A stretch of DNA of 43,864 nucleotides. It comes from a virus. The notes beneath the pieces were generated by a model that saw nothing but the letters and a program-made list of their open reading frames with translations, was not told where the DNA came from and made no database searches. Positions 11,001-17,848 of the stretch are shown piece by piece (within the stretch, counting starts at the first letter, position 1; the number at the start of each line of letters is the position of its first letter). A program made the position numbers and the translations under genes. The stretch spans positions 1-43,864 of IMG/VR virus record IMGVR_UViG_3300008113_000286. One strand, 5' to 3'.

Positions 11001-11398
11001 GACCAACTTCCGGCAAATGCAATACCATCGTTTAACAGATCCCATTTTGCAATATCGGCTTCTAGACCGCCTGCTTCGCTGGTAGCAGATGCGTTTGACA
11101 CGTGACCTGTATTACAAATATATGAACGTCCACCCCAGCGAACAACGTCAGCTACTTTGTAGTATGTGCTAACATTCCACGCCTGTGCCCATTGAATACC
11201 GTCGGTCATTAACTGCCATTTTGCGGCTGTTAGGTCAGTATAAAATCCACCATTAGCGGTTGCGCTCGATGTATGACTTATCGAACAAACATAAACTTTA
11301 CCACCATATCTAATAACGTCATCTTTAACGTATGCGGTAGAAATCGCCCAAATGTTTTTCCAAACAAAGCGCAATCTACCTAATTTAAACTCTGCCAT
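8033..11398 (-). CDS. Tail fibre-like protein: ten chitin-binding-like repeats plus a beta-helix domain
   Basis: This 1121-aa protein starts MAEFKLGRLRFVW. Residues about 11-525 contain ten tandem repeats of 47-60 residues with the core Y-x-x-G-D-V-V-x-Y-G-G-x-x-Y-[VL], then N-A-T-Y-W-D. They resemble small aromatic carbohydrate-binding modules (CBM5/12 or fibronectin-like) used in adhesins. Residues about 575-800 look like a right-handed beta-helix of the pectate-lyase/DUF1565 type: F-Y-V-T-P-E-G-S-N-S-N-N-G, then a predicted turn series with G-A-T-I-Y-V-K-S-G-T-Y. The C-terminus contains D-G-N-F-R-V-G-E-Y-F-K-V and T-K-T-Y-V-D-S, common in phage fibre shafts. The gene ends 22 nt before the giant protein, and its stop codon lies inside that gene's promoter. 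It has its own ATAAATA promoter and AAGGAATAG ribosome site. Role as a receptor-binding or fibre component is inferred from architecture; no receptor can be named. Confidence 0.8.
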   Translation of the reverse strand: MAEFKLGRLRFVWKNIWAISTAYVKDDVIRYGGKVYVCSISHTSSATANGGFYTDLTAAKWQLMTDGIQWAQAWNVSTYYKVADVVRWGGRSYICNTGHVSNASATSEAGGLEADIAKWDLLNDGIAFAGSWSSAVRYKLNDVVSYGGQLYICQLFHLSIGSFEPANWTLFASGLQFEGAYSGATAYQPGDVVTYGSNSYVAIQTTTGNLPTDTNNWTAITSGVQFRGAYAGGTAYRKGDIVSFGGYSYVAKQDSTGNAPSNATFWDVLNGGIKYSATAYAGGTTYNIGDAITYGGYTYLAKQTTTGNSPTNATYWDVLNKGYTFIGTYNSANTYKPGELVAYGGNYYAAKTDVLATQTPANATYWDTFSVGFKYEGVWASRTAPNSYKKGDVVKHGGHLYLNVLESNTELPTNATYFSKLVDGFSFVGAYANATAYKPGEVVRYGGRSYLCILAHTSNTATNIEPPNATYWELLVAGMKWQGTWSISTEYEIDDVVSFASSSWISVVSDNVGNQPDSSPGSWDLVAQTGDLGPVLTTTGDTYFRNSSGAVARLPIGTNGQQLVVSAAGIPGYENNNQTANVFYVTPEGSNSNNGRTMNRAFATIRYACSQVSSGATIYVKSGTYAELLPIVVPVNVSIVGDGLRTTSIGPAAGTSADGSTLNNRTTMFLMSDGSQVSRINVTGMTGFVKSVGSPTNIELATRGGVFFGFNDASPVVNKSPYIQDVTTFSTGGVGALIDGGVHASGNRSMILNNFTCINDNGVGVWVRHAGKAELVSCFTYYCVFGFAASDGGQIRSLNGNNSYGTYGSSSQGFDTGETPPNGTLYGSDLVWTLGSLSGGSFSPGNTITSSGGATGTVLSVQDSTERIIYKLVSGTFVAGQTISNGSGVTATIATSGVTGQKGFVLAVSGFVAEPIPGGSVSITGDSTPYIIQAVSEYTSGPAGFKPAGFALLVLTTEKLTASADGTATIIRYRYSKLRLTGHDFLNIGTGGISTTNYPGTPTQAASQANEVIELFPGRVYYVTTDQDGNFRVGEYFKVDQATGRATLNASAFDLSGLTSLRLGSIGAQIGELINEFSSDGTLSGNSNAAVPTEQATKTYVDSNINQTQISGIAFSIALGS
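9812..11368 (-). repeat. Ten tandem carbohydrate-binding-like repeats inside the fibre gene
   Basis: These are coding repeats of roughly 141-180 nt each, with recurring protein core Y-x-x-G-D-V-V-x-Y-G-G-x-x-Y. Copies 5 and 6 are the most alike (both begin A-G-G-T and carry T-G-N-[AS]-P-[ST]-N-A-T). The first two and the ninth carry an extra loop before the tryptophan. Boundaries are approximate because the copies are divergent. Confidence 0.8.
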
Positions 11399-11439
11399 AG
11401 TTGCTATTCCTTATAATTATTTCTCTATTCTTATATTTA

Positions 11440-11811
11440 TTACACTATCTGATCTGCTGGATACTCATACTTCTTGTTGATCCTAGCTACTAGTTCGCCT
11501 TCGTCATTGATATAATAATAGATGTTTCGTTCGTCCCATTTATATTGATCAAATGTCAAGTTTGCAAATGGGCGACTTTTGTCGTCCAAAATACCATCAA
11601 AAAAGTCAATTCCAAATTCAAAGTTATCAAAGTCGTCGGCTGCGTCACCAGCTTTGTTAACTTGAACAACATCATCGCCGAGTACCTGATCAACTTTTGT
11701 AAGATATACAAAGCCTTCGTCGTCTCGTCTTAATGCGTAGAAATATCTAATATTGCCTTCGCCCAATAATGAGCTAAGGTCCGGAGCTCCGACGTAATTG
11801 GTTTGACTCAT
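11440..11811 (-). CDS. Small acidic protein of the late structural operon, function unknown
   Basis: A 123-aa acidic protein beginning MSQTNYVGAPDLSSLL. It has no signal peptide or membrane segment. Its middle is rich in Asp (G-D-A-A-D-D-F-D-N-F) and its C-terminal half is aromatic (R-N-I-Y-Y-Y-I-N-D-E-G). Similar small proteins occur in the structural region of T4-like phages of aquatic bacteria, but no function can be assigned from sequence. It follows the 109-aa gene with a 1-nt gap, so the two are probably translationally coupled. Its TAA stop touches the ATAAATA promoter of the downstream fibre gene. A minor virion or fibre-attachment protein is a reasonable guess. Confidence 0.7.
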   Translation of the reverse strand: MSQTNYVGAPDLSSLLGEGNIRYFYALRRDDEGFVYLTKVDQVLGDDVVQVNKAGDAADDFDNFEFGIDFFDGILDDKSRPFANLTFDQYKWDERNIYYYINDEGELVARINKKYEYPADQIV

Positions 11812-11812
11812 A

Positions 11813-12142
11813 TTATGTAATCTCCACGAAACTTACTAGTACATCTACCGAATCTGGTTTGCTGCTTACTACTTTTAATTCATTTTCTGTTGTCATAATC
11901 AATTTCTCGCCACCGTTAACTGCTCTAAGAGTCTGGAATGGCGGAATAATAATGTCTTTTAAATAATACCCTGTGGTACTAGCTGAGTCAGTTAACAAAA
12001 TACTAATTTGAATTGCTTCTTCTAACAGATTAGCCAAACTAAAACCAATGATCGTTGCTCTGTTACCAGGACCAGTTTGAATTATCTGTGTCGGTGTAAT
12101 TCCGACTTGTGGTATAACTATATTTCTAAAAAAGGTTGCCAT
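11813..12142 (-). CDS. Small beta-sandwich-like structural protein, function unknown
   Basis: A 109-aa protein starting MATFFRNIVIPQVGIT. The pattern is alternating hydrophobic strands: an N-terminal I-I-G-F-S-L-A-N strand, Y-Y-L-K-D-I-I-I-P-P, a G-G-E-K-L-I-M turn and a closing D-V-L-V-S-F-V-E-I. The same order of elements is visible in the 194-aa product at 15792-16376, so the two look like members of one family. No catalytic residues are seen. An AGGATAAG ribosome site precedes the ATG by a few bases, and the gene sits 3 nt after the upstream 502-aa gene. A small virion decoration, collar or fibre protein is inferred from context only. Confidence 0.7.
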   Translation of the reverse strand: MATFFRNIVIPQVGITPTQIIQTGPGNRATIIGFSLANLLEEAIQISILLTDSASTTGYYLKDIIIPPFQTLRAVNGGEKLIMTTENELKVVSSKPDSVDVLVSFVEIT

Positions 12143-12145
12143 ATC

Positions 12146-13654
12146 TTATCCTAGTTGTAGAACTTTTTCAATTGCAATATCAATTGCAGTAATTTCATTT
12201 ACAGCACCTTGCAGGCCGGACGGGTTAGCCCAGGCTGCTCCATTCCATACTTCAATGGCTCCTGTATCAGTATTGTATCGTGTCATACCAACCACTGCAT
12301 ACGCAGTTGGTCTACCGGTGCTAGATCCAAATGGCAATACAAATCCATTCGAACCGGCAATTTTAAAATATCCGTTGCCAGATGGTTGAAATGTAACTAC
12401 TGCATTATTTGCAGTATTTGTAATTGTGTTGTCACGAAATGCAAAATTTTCAACAAGGACTCTACCGGATCCGTTGGCTTGAATACTTAGATCAGTGTTG
12501 GTAACTGTTGACTGAATTGTATTATTTTCTAATTCAATGCTACCAACTCTTAATTTGTTAGCAATATTAAATCTTGATGTATTAATATCGGCAACTACTG
12601 ATCCGCCCGCATAAAATCTAATAGTATTATCGTTCGCACCAGGTGTTAATTCTGCTGTAATTTTTGTATTACCGTCAATATCTTCTACGCCTGCTAGATT
12701 AAACCAATTAGTACCATCAAAACCTTCGTAACGATTTAACTCAGTGTTAAATCTCATCATACCTGTCGAACCAGTTGGACGTTGTGAAGTTGTACCTTTT
12801 GGTAATGTAATTGCTTGGGTGGTATCAAATCGCACAACACCAGTGCCGCTAGGTCTTACAATTAAATCTTCGTTGTTATTCCAAGTAGAAATAACATTTT
12901 CGTTGATGTCAATGCGCTCTAATCTAATTGCACCAGTGCCGCTGGCTCTTAATTCTAGGTTAGCATTACTGCTAATGCTTCGAATAACGTTGTCAAAGAT
13001 TTCAATGTCTGCAAGATTTAATTTAGCAACAAATAAATCTTTCCAACGCAGTGTTGACGAACCCAAATTGTATGTATTTGTTACTTCGGGTAATAAGTCG
13101 CTTTTAATACCAGCGTTGATAACAATAGAATCAGTGGTTTCGTCGCCAATAGTGATATTGCCACCAATGGTAATATTGCCATCTGCATTAATACTGCCAG
13201 TGGTGTGCAGATTGCCATTGATAACTGTGTTTGAATAAATGTCAACTGTGCCGGCACCGTTGGCTCTTAGTTCTAAATTTGCGTTAGAAACAGTGGTTGA
13301 TATTTTATTTTGTTGAATTTGAATGTCATCAATCTGTATTTTAGATTGATAAACAGTAAAGTCATTAGCACCTGGATAAAACGATAGAACGTTTGTATCT
13401 GAACTAATATTATTGCCGTTAAAAGTAACACCTGCAATGTTAGCTTGGTTTGTAACTTCTAAATTTGTTGTTCGGGTTGTACCAATGACATCTAGATCGT
13501 ATTGAGGATTATTCGTGTTGATGCCCACTCGTGGAGTAGTGTTGGTAGGCGAAGCTACCTTCAGGAATAGTAAGTCGGTCTCAAAAGCCAGATCCGTGCC
13601 GCTACGTAGCAGGTTTGCTTTTAAGAGCGGCCCAGAAATACGACCAACAGCCAT
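12146..13654 (-). CDS. Fibre-like structural protein, paralogue A
   Basis: This 502-aa protein starts MAVGRISGPLLKANLL. The N-terminus aligns by eye with the next gene upstream (13774-15258): both have G-R-I-S-G, then A-N-L, then D-L-A-F-E-T-D, then V/I-G-I-N-T and L-[DE]-V-x-G-T-T. The body contains repeated units N-x-I-x-[ST]-x-x-[ST]-N-A-N-L-E-L-R-A-x-G-x-G, and two copies of P-x-G-[TS]-[TS]-x-[QG]-R-P followed by R-[FY]-N-T, a motif common in phage fibre proteins. No enzyme motif or membrane segment is seen. A 119-nt leader with a late promoter and hairpins precedes it, and the ribosome site is GAGGAG. It is probably a trimeric fibre or appendage protein; that role is inferred. Confidence 0.75.
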   Translation of the reverse strand: MAVGRISGPLLKANLLRSGTDLAFETDLLFLKVASPTNTTPRVGINTNNPQYDLDVIGTTRTTNLEVTNQANIAGVTFNGNNISSDTNVLSFYPGANDFTVYQSKIQIDDIQIQQNKISTTVSNANLELRANGAGTVDIYSNTVINGNLHTTGSINADGNITIGGNITIGDETTDSIVINAGIKSDLLPEVTNTYNLGSSTLRWKDLFVAKLNLADIEIFDNVIRSISSNANLELRASGTGAIRLERIDINENVISTWNNNEDLIVRPSGTGVVRFDTTQAITLPKGTTSQRPTGSTGMMRFNTELNRYEGFDGTNWFNLAGVEDIDGNTKITAELTPGANDNTIRFYAGGSVVADINTSRFNIANKLRVGSIELENNTIQSTVTNTDLSIQANGSGRVLVENFAFRDNTITNTANNAVVTFQPSGNGYFKIAGSNGFVLPFGSSTGRPTAYAVVGMTRYNTDTGAIEVWNGAAWANPSGLQGAVNEITAIDIAIEKVLQLG

Positions 13655-13671
13655 GTGCTCTCCTCAATACC

Positions 13672-13684
13672 CCGTGTTTCACGG
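13672..13684 (-). other. Leader hairpin (CCGTG / CACGG) upstream of paralogue A
   Basis: A five-base-pair stem with a three-base loop lies about 20 nt upstream of the start codon of the 502-aa gene. It is followed directly by the GAGGAG ribosome site. It could affect initiation but is short. Confidence 0.4.
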
Positions 13685-13722
13685 TTAACCACCTTACGTT
13701 GCGGGTTTACCACAGTTTGATT

Positions 13723-13749
13723 GTAGAAGCATTTGGTCAACACTTCTAC
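13723..13749 (-). other. Hairpin at the expected 5' end of a late mRNA
   Basis: The inverted repeat GTAGAAG / CTTCTAC (7 bp, 13-nt loop) begins about 6 nt after the ATAAATA promoter core, which is where a T4-type late transcript is expected to start. A stem at the extreme 5' end would protect the mRNA. It has no T-tract and is therefore not an intrinsic terminator. Confidence 0.5.
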
Positions 13750-13754
13750 TAAGT

Positions 13755-13761
13755 TATTTAT
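13755..13761 (-). promoter_or_regulatory. Late promoter core ATAAATA for paralogue A
   Basis: An exact ATAAATA on the minus strand in the 119-nt gap before the 502-aa gene. T4-like late promoters, read by polymerase carrying gp55, have TATAAATA at -10 and no -35 box. Here the expected start is near 13749, giving a structured leader of about 95 nt. Confidence 0.65.
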
Positions 13762-13773
13762 GTGATTTTGGAA

Positions 13774-15258
13774 TTAGCCTAGGATTAGGCTGTAAATATC
13801 GACATATTCTTCCATTTGGTCAATAGTAACAGTTTGCCCGCTGCCTGTAATTTGGCCATAAGCTACACCGTCATAGACTTCAAACTCGCCCAATGTTGTA
13901 TTGAATCTAAAATCGCCAAGCTGCGTATTTGGAGGGATAGTAGTCAGCGTTGGACCGTTAGGAATAACCAATCCATTATCTCCTGCTAATACATAATACC
14001 CCTGTCCAGTAGCAGCAAATTCTATATTATTGGCGGTGCCGAATATTGTATTTTCTTTAAATGCAATATCTTCAACGTTTGTTCTTGCTGTGCCGGATAC
14101 TAAAAAATTAATATCTAAATTGTTTTGCACAGTAGTGATGAGGTTACCGACCGATGCTAATCTCAGCGTTTGATTTACTTCAAAGATATCAGTCGAAACC
14201 GCAGTTGGGCTAATAGTAGCTGTGAGTGCTCCGTTAACAAAGAAACTTAATGTGTCGTTGTTTAGTGACCTTGGTCTAGGTGCAATGACTCGAGTATTGC
14301 CATCTGAATCTGCTACTCCGTTAAACTGTGTTTTAGCAGTCGTAAAGCCTTCGAATGTATCTATTGTAGTATTGTATCTAAAATCAGCCTGTGTTAATGT
14401 AGAGCGATTTACAGTAGTTCCTACTGGAGCAACTATTGCAGTTGTTTTATCAAAAATTACATTTGGAATTAATACTATGCTTCCGTTGGTATTTGAAATT
14501 ACATTATCGTTAAATTTTAAAGACTCAACTAATACTCCGCCTGTGGCACTGCCGTAGAGTTCAAGATTTGAGTTAGATACAGTAGTTTCTATGGTATTAA
14601 ACTGTGCTCGAATGTTACCAAAGTTTAACTGCGTGTCTTGAGATAAAAACATGCCATTCCAGGACTTACTAGCAGATCCTAGATTATATGTATTATCAGT
14701 GTATGGAGTTAATGATTGTGTGAACTCAGGATTAATGGTAACAGTATCTGATGCAGAATCGCCAACAATTAACTGTCCTTTAAATCCTAGGTCGCCGTCG
14801 ATTTGGATGTTGCCAGTTACCCGAAGATTTGCATAAATCTCAGCATTATCGATAATGTTAACAACCCCAGAACCAGATGGACGAAGTTCTATGCTTGAGT
14901 TTAAGAGTTTACTACCAATTACATTACCGTCAAAGAATAATCCATCTGTCTCGTTCCTGTCAAATCGCACAGTACCAGCTGCACCGCCACTGGCAGAAAT
15001 ATAAATTGGGCCACTAAGACTGGAAATCTGATTGGTCTGTATGGTTAACCCGTTGACATCAACGCGAGGAGTTATTAGAGATTGAGTTTGTGTAGTACCA
15101 TTAACTTCTAGTCGACGACTAAATGCATCAGTATTAATACCAATACCGCGAGCACTAACATCAAGATAAAGCTGATCAGTTTCGAACGCAAGATCTACAC
15201 CCAATCGTTCAAGATTGGCAGTTAGCATCTGCCCGGAAATTCTACCCAACTCTGCCAT
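13774..15258 (-). CDS. Fibre-like structural protein, paralogue B
   Basis: A 494-aa protein starting MAELGRISGQMLTANLERLG, paralogous to the 502-aa neighbour (shared N-terminal G-R-I-S-G ... D-L-A-F-E-T-D and the G-I-N-T ... L-E-V-N-G-T-T segment). The body has repeated N-x-I-x-[TS]-x-x-x-[NS]-[NS] units and two P-x-G-x-T...[FY]-R-[FY]-N-T...F-E modules, the second near the C-terminus. It contains no catalytic or membrane motif. The start has an AGGAGCGGC ribosome site. The pair looks like an old tandem duplication that diverged, giving two related subunits of one virion structure or two alternative fibres; that interpretation is inferred. Confidence 0.75.
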   Translation of the reverse strand: MAELGRISGQMLTANLERLGVDLAFETDQLYLDVSARGIGINTDAFSRRLEVNGTTQTQSLITPRVDVNGLTIQTNQISSLSGPIYISASGGAAGTVRFDRNETDGLFFDGNVIGSKLLNSSIELRPSGSGVVNIIDNAEIYANLRVTGNIQIDGDLGFKGQLIVGDSASDTVTINPEFTQSLTPYTDNTYNLGSASKSWNGMFLSQDTQLNFGNIRAQFNTIETTVSNSNLELYGSATGGVLVESLKFNDNVISNTNGSIVLIPNVIFDKTTAIVAPVGTTVNRSTLTQADFRYNTTIDTFEGFTTAKTQFNGVADSDGNTRVIAPRPRSLNNDTLSFFVNGALTATISPTAVSTDIFEVNQTLRLASVGNLITTVQNNLDINFLVSGTARTNVEDIAFKENTIFGTANNIEFAATGQGYYVLAGDNGLVIPNGPTLTTIPPNTQLGDFRFNTTLGEFEVYDGVAYGQITGSGQTVTIDQMEEYVDIYSLILG

Positions 15259-15276
15259 TGCCGCTCCTGTTAGTTA

Positions 15277-15795
15277 TTACTGATCGAAGCCGTAATAAAC
15301 TGTGATCTCTTTGCCTGTTGGTACCGATGAAAGAAAGTTAATGTATGTTCCGGTGGCATAGCCAACTGGATTAGTAACCAATGTAAAGTTTGTAGTTGAA
15401 ATTTGAATAACGTTTTCAACCAATACAATAATATTGTCAGCACTAGCTGGTACAAAAGTCATTGGACCAAATTTAGTTTCAGAATTATTACCAGGACCGA
15501 GTGTTTGTTTAGTGATAGTCGACGGACCTTTTAAACGAACTGTTCTCCATGCACCGTCGTGGTATATTTCTAGACCAATCGCAGTAGCAGCAGGATTAGC
15601 ACCTGTGCCAGAACTGGTGTTGTATCGAACCATACCACCAGTTACTAGACTACTCTGTGGTTGTTGTGCAGTAGTGCCTTTAGGAACCTTTAAACTATTA
15701 GTAGAGTCAATAACAATTCTACCAGATGGATATTGAATGTAAGCATTATCGCTTACACTAAATTTAGAAATGTTTTTAGTTTTTAAGAATTTCAT
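15277..15795 (-). CDS. Small fibre-like structural protein
   Basis: A 172-aa protein starting MKFLKTKNISKFSVSD. Residues about 35-90 carry the module V-P-K-G-T-T-A-Q-Q-P ... G-M-V-R-Y-N-T ... E-I-Y-x-D-G-A-W-R found twice in each of the two larger neighbours. The C-terminal half is beta-rich and ends V-Y-Y-G-F-D-Q. Its ATG overlaps the stop of the upstream gene by 4 nt (ATGA), indicating translational coupling. It may be a compact member of the same appendage system; no enzymatic function is visible. Confidence 0.7.
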   Translation of the reverse strand: MKFLKTKNISKFSVSDNAYIQYPSGRIVIDSTNSLKVPKGTTAQQPQSSLVTGGMVRYNTSSGTGANPAATAIGLEIYHDGAWRTVRLKGPSTITKQTLGPGNNSETKFGPMTFVPASADNIIVLVENVIQISTTNFTLVTNPVGYATGTYINFLSSVPTGKEITVYYGFDQ

Positions 15796-16376
15796 ACTGT
15801 TAATGTACTCACCGTGGCAGCAAGATGCCCGGACTCAAATATTCCACCGGATGTATATGGCGTGTAACCTGTGCTGTTAAAGTTAATAACAAATTCATTA
15901 CCACTATTAATTTGAGTAACTTGATATGTTCCGCCATTAATAGATAATGCAGGATTACTATTGTTTACTATACCACTTACTCCGGAAATACTAATATAGT
16001 TTCCAACTTCTAACAAATGACCTGCTGCTGTTACTACTGCCTGGGCGGCTGTTGTGATAAGGGTAATCGAAGCTGTTCTGTTTGCACCAGTGGTGGTTGC
16101 AATCATGCTATCACCATTGTCTAGAACAACACGTTCTGTATCAAAGAATAATGTTTCCCCTGCTGGAATAACAAGATTTTTAATAATAGTATTTGAAAAG
16201 TTTTTAGTTTTAGTCGCTTTAACTAAATGCACCTGTAATGAAACTGCTCTAACTGATTCGTCCGAAGCATCTGGTGTCGCAGTATTACAAAATACCATGG
16301 TTGTAATTGCATTGGTATTTGCACTTGTGTAAATTGTTTGGTCGAAACCAGCGAGTAGCAATGTAGATTGAATCAT
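15792..16376 (-). CDS. Small beta-rich structural protein with an added H-x-L module
   Basis: A 194-aa protein starting MIQSTLLLAGFDQTIY. Residues 1-105 follow the same strand order as the 109-aa protein at 11813-12142 (I-K-N-L-V-I-P-A-G-E-T-L and G-D-S-M-I-A-T-T). Residues about 108-180 contain a G-H-L-L-E-V-G-N-Y-I-S-I-S-G segment followed by N-G-G-T-Y-Q-V and F-V-I-N, which matches the H-G-L-x-T-G-D module of the giant protein at 1-8010. A final strand (H-L-A-A-T-V-S-T-L) closes it. It overlaps the downstream gene by 4 nt. Role in the virion is inferred from location only. Confidence 0.7.
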   Translation of the reverse strand: MIQSTLLLAGFDQTIYTSANTNAITTMVFCNTATPDASDESVRAVSLQVHLVKATKTKNFSNTIIKNLVIPAGETLFFDTERVVLDNGDSMIATTTGANRTASITLITTAAQAVVTAAGHLLEVGNYISISGVSGIVNNSNPALSINGGTYQVTQINSGNEFVINFNSTGYTPYTSGGIFESGHLAATVSTLTV

Positions 16377-16389
16377 TTGTTTTTATCCG

Positions 16390-17361
16390 TTAAAAGAGTA
16401 TGCTCCACAGCAATGCTCTGTTTTTGTTTGTTAATTCTGCACTCTCGGTGGTGTTTACAAAAAACACTCCCGATTTACCTGTGCCGGGTGTTCCTGAATA
16501 TACGATTGTATTAAGCGACACTGCTGCTGGAACAAAACTTTGATTTTCCATTTGCAATGGTGCATTAATTGTAACCTTGCCAGTGCCATTGGCTTCAATG
16601 GCAATGCTATCGTTTGTATTTCGTGCGGCAATTTTTCTATCACTGATATCAATATTAAACAATGTCATTCTATCATCATAGAATGTTGCTCTTGTGTTGT
16701 TATCAATCTGAACCAATACTCTACTTGGGCCGCCATTACCATGAATTGTAGTATCTGCTGCAACTACGCGAGTATCGTCATCTTCAACGAAGTATGTTGG
16801 GTTATTCAATACTGCATAATCAACGTAGGCTTTGTTGGCTAAAATATCTCTGGCCGTTACTGAATTCTCAGCAGTTCTTAATAATATTTCGTTGAGGTAA
16901 TCTGTGGTGCCTGTGACTTTAACAACACCAATACCGGTATTAATTAATCCAAGGTCGCCTCGATCAGTCGCCCCGTCTGTTTTGACATATCTGGTTTTAA
17001 TAGCACTGTCAAAGAAATTATAAACACCTGACCCTGTTTTTTTAGCAACTTCGAATGTATCTGTTAGCTCATTAAAAACTAGAGAAGCTCGAGGGTTAGC
17101 AATACCACCGCTAAACCCCCGATCTATTTCTATGCCCGAATATTGTAGACTAACGCCGTTGGCAAGTTCACCGTAGTTTAGCGTGATAACATTATCTTTA
17201 ATGTCGATGTTTTCTGCATCAACAGTTACAGTAACGCCGTCAACTACTAAGTTACCAGTGATTCTTGTTTCACCAACGCCCGGGCCAGTGTCTAATCTAA
17301 TAACACCAGCACGGACCGTCTTAAGTGTGTAATTGCCGTTAGTTTGAACAACTTGTGACAT
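16390..17361 (-). CDS. Fibre-like structural protein
   Basis: A 323-aa protein starting MSQVVQTNGNYTLKTVRAG. Its N-terminal third has predicted beta-helix-like turns (T-R-I-T-G-N-L-V-V-D-G and N-I-D-I-K-D-N-V-I-T-L-N). The later part has N-D-S-I-A-I-E-A-N-G-T-G-K-V-T-I, the same N-L-E-L-x-A-x-G-x-G unit repeated in the two paralogues downstream. A segment R-A-S-L-V-F-N-E-L-T-D-T-F-E-V resembles the R-Y-N-T...F-E module. It is probably a virion appendage protein and has no catalytic motif. It lies 12 nt after the 127-aa gene with no separate promoter, so it is likely co-transcribed. Confidence 0.7.
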   Translation of the reverse strand: MSQVVQTNGNYTLKTVRAGVIRLDTGPGVGETRITGNLVVDGVTVTVDAENIDIKDNVITLNYGELANGVSLQYSGIEIDRGFSGGIANPRASLVFNELTDTFEVAKKTGSGVYNFFDSAIKTRYVKTDGATDRGDLGLINTGIGVVKVTGTTDYLNEILLRTAENSVTARDILANKAYVDYAVLNNPTYFVEDDDTRVVAADTTIHGNGGPSRVLVQIDNNTRATFYDDRMTLFNIDISDRKIAARNTNDSIAIEANGTGKVTINAPLQMENQSFVPAAVSLNTIVYSGTPGTGKSGVFFVNTTESAELTNKNRALLWSILF

Positions 17362-17373
17362 AGTTTATCTCGT

Positions 17374-17757
17374 TTAGATTGCTGTTAGCACGATGTAGTC
17401 GTTTGAAGAATCGTTTGCTAGTACCCATGTGTAGCGATTGCCACTGAAGTCAGTTGCAACACGTTTGGTAATTTTAGCAATGTTAGTTGCAGATGTACCA
17501 TTGCCACCAATGTAACCAAACAATCTCATTTCGCCATTGGCACTCGGTGCGCCGTTTTTTACAACTGCGGTAGTTAGTACTGTTGGAGTTCCGATTCTTG
17601 CAACTACGAATGTTTTTGCACCGCGTTGTTTGATTAGAATACCGTCTGTTCTTAGTGCTGTACCGTCATGGAATTCAATTCTAATACCGGTATTTGCTGC
17701 TGCGTAGGTGTTTAGTACATCAACACCATTTATATCTGTTCTTAATGGACGTCCCAT
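17374..17757 (-). CDS. Small conserved-type structural protein (MGRPLR family), function unknown
   Basis: A 127-aa basic protein starting MGRPLRTDINGVDV. It has a G-R-P-L-R-x-D N-terminus, a central strand-rich region (K-T-F-V-V-A-R-I-G-T-P) and a C-terminal Y-T-W-V-L-A-N-D-S-S-N-D-Y-I-V-L. Proteins with this N-terminus recur beside structural genes of T4-like aquatic phages, but the function is unknown to me. It has a strong AAGGAG ribosome site and is first in the run transcribed from the late promoter at 17842-17848. Placement just after the capsid gene and ahead of all the fibre-like genes suggests a small virion component. Confidence 0.7.
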   Translation of the reverse strand: MGRPLRTDINGVDVLNTYAAANTGIRIEFHDGTALRTDGILIKQRGAKTFVVARIGTPTVLTTAVVKNGAPSANGEMRLFGYIGGNGTSATNIAKITKRVATDFSGNRYTWVLANDSSNDYIVLTAI

Positions 17758-17790
17758 TTGATTCTCCTTAATTTGACGTTTTAGGTCTAC

Positions 17791-17824
17791 GCTGTGGGTT
17801 ACAGCATAAGTCCGCAGGCTGCGG
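17791..17824 (-). other. Two leader hairpins upstream of the 127-aa gene
   Basis: Two short stems lie in the untranslated leader: CCGCA / TGCGG at 17812-17824 with a 3-nt loop, and GCTGT / ACAGC at 17791-17805 with a 5-nt loop. They fall between the late promoter and the ribosome site and may stabilise the message. Confidence 0.45.
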
Positions 17825-17841
17825 CGCTCATTTAGACAATG

Positions 17842-17848
17842 TATTTAT
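17842..17848 (-). promoter_or_regulatory. Late promoter core ATAAATA for the 17757-16390 gene run
   Basis: The minus-strand sequence GATAAATACATT contains an exact late -10 core. It lies about 85 nt upstream of the 127-aa gene and overlaps the 3' end of the 89-aa gene at 17845. The expected transcript start is near 17836. Confidence 0.65.
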
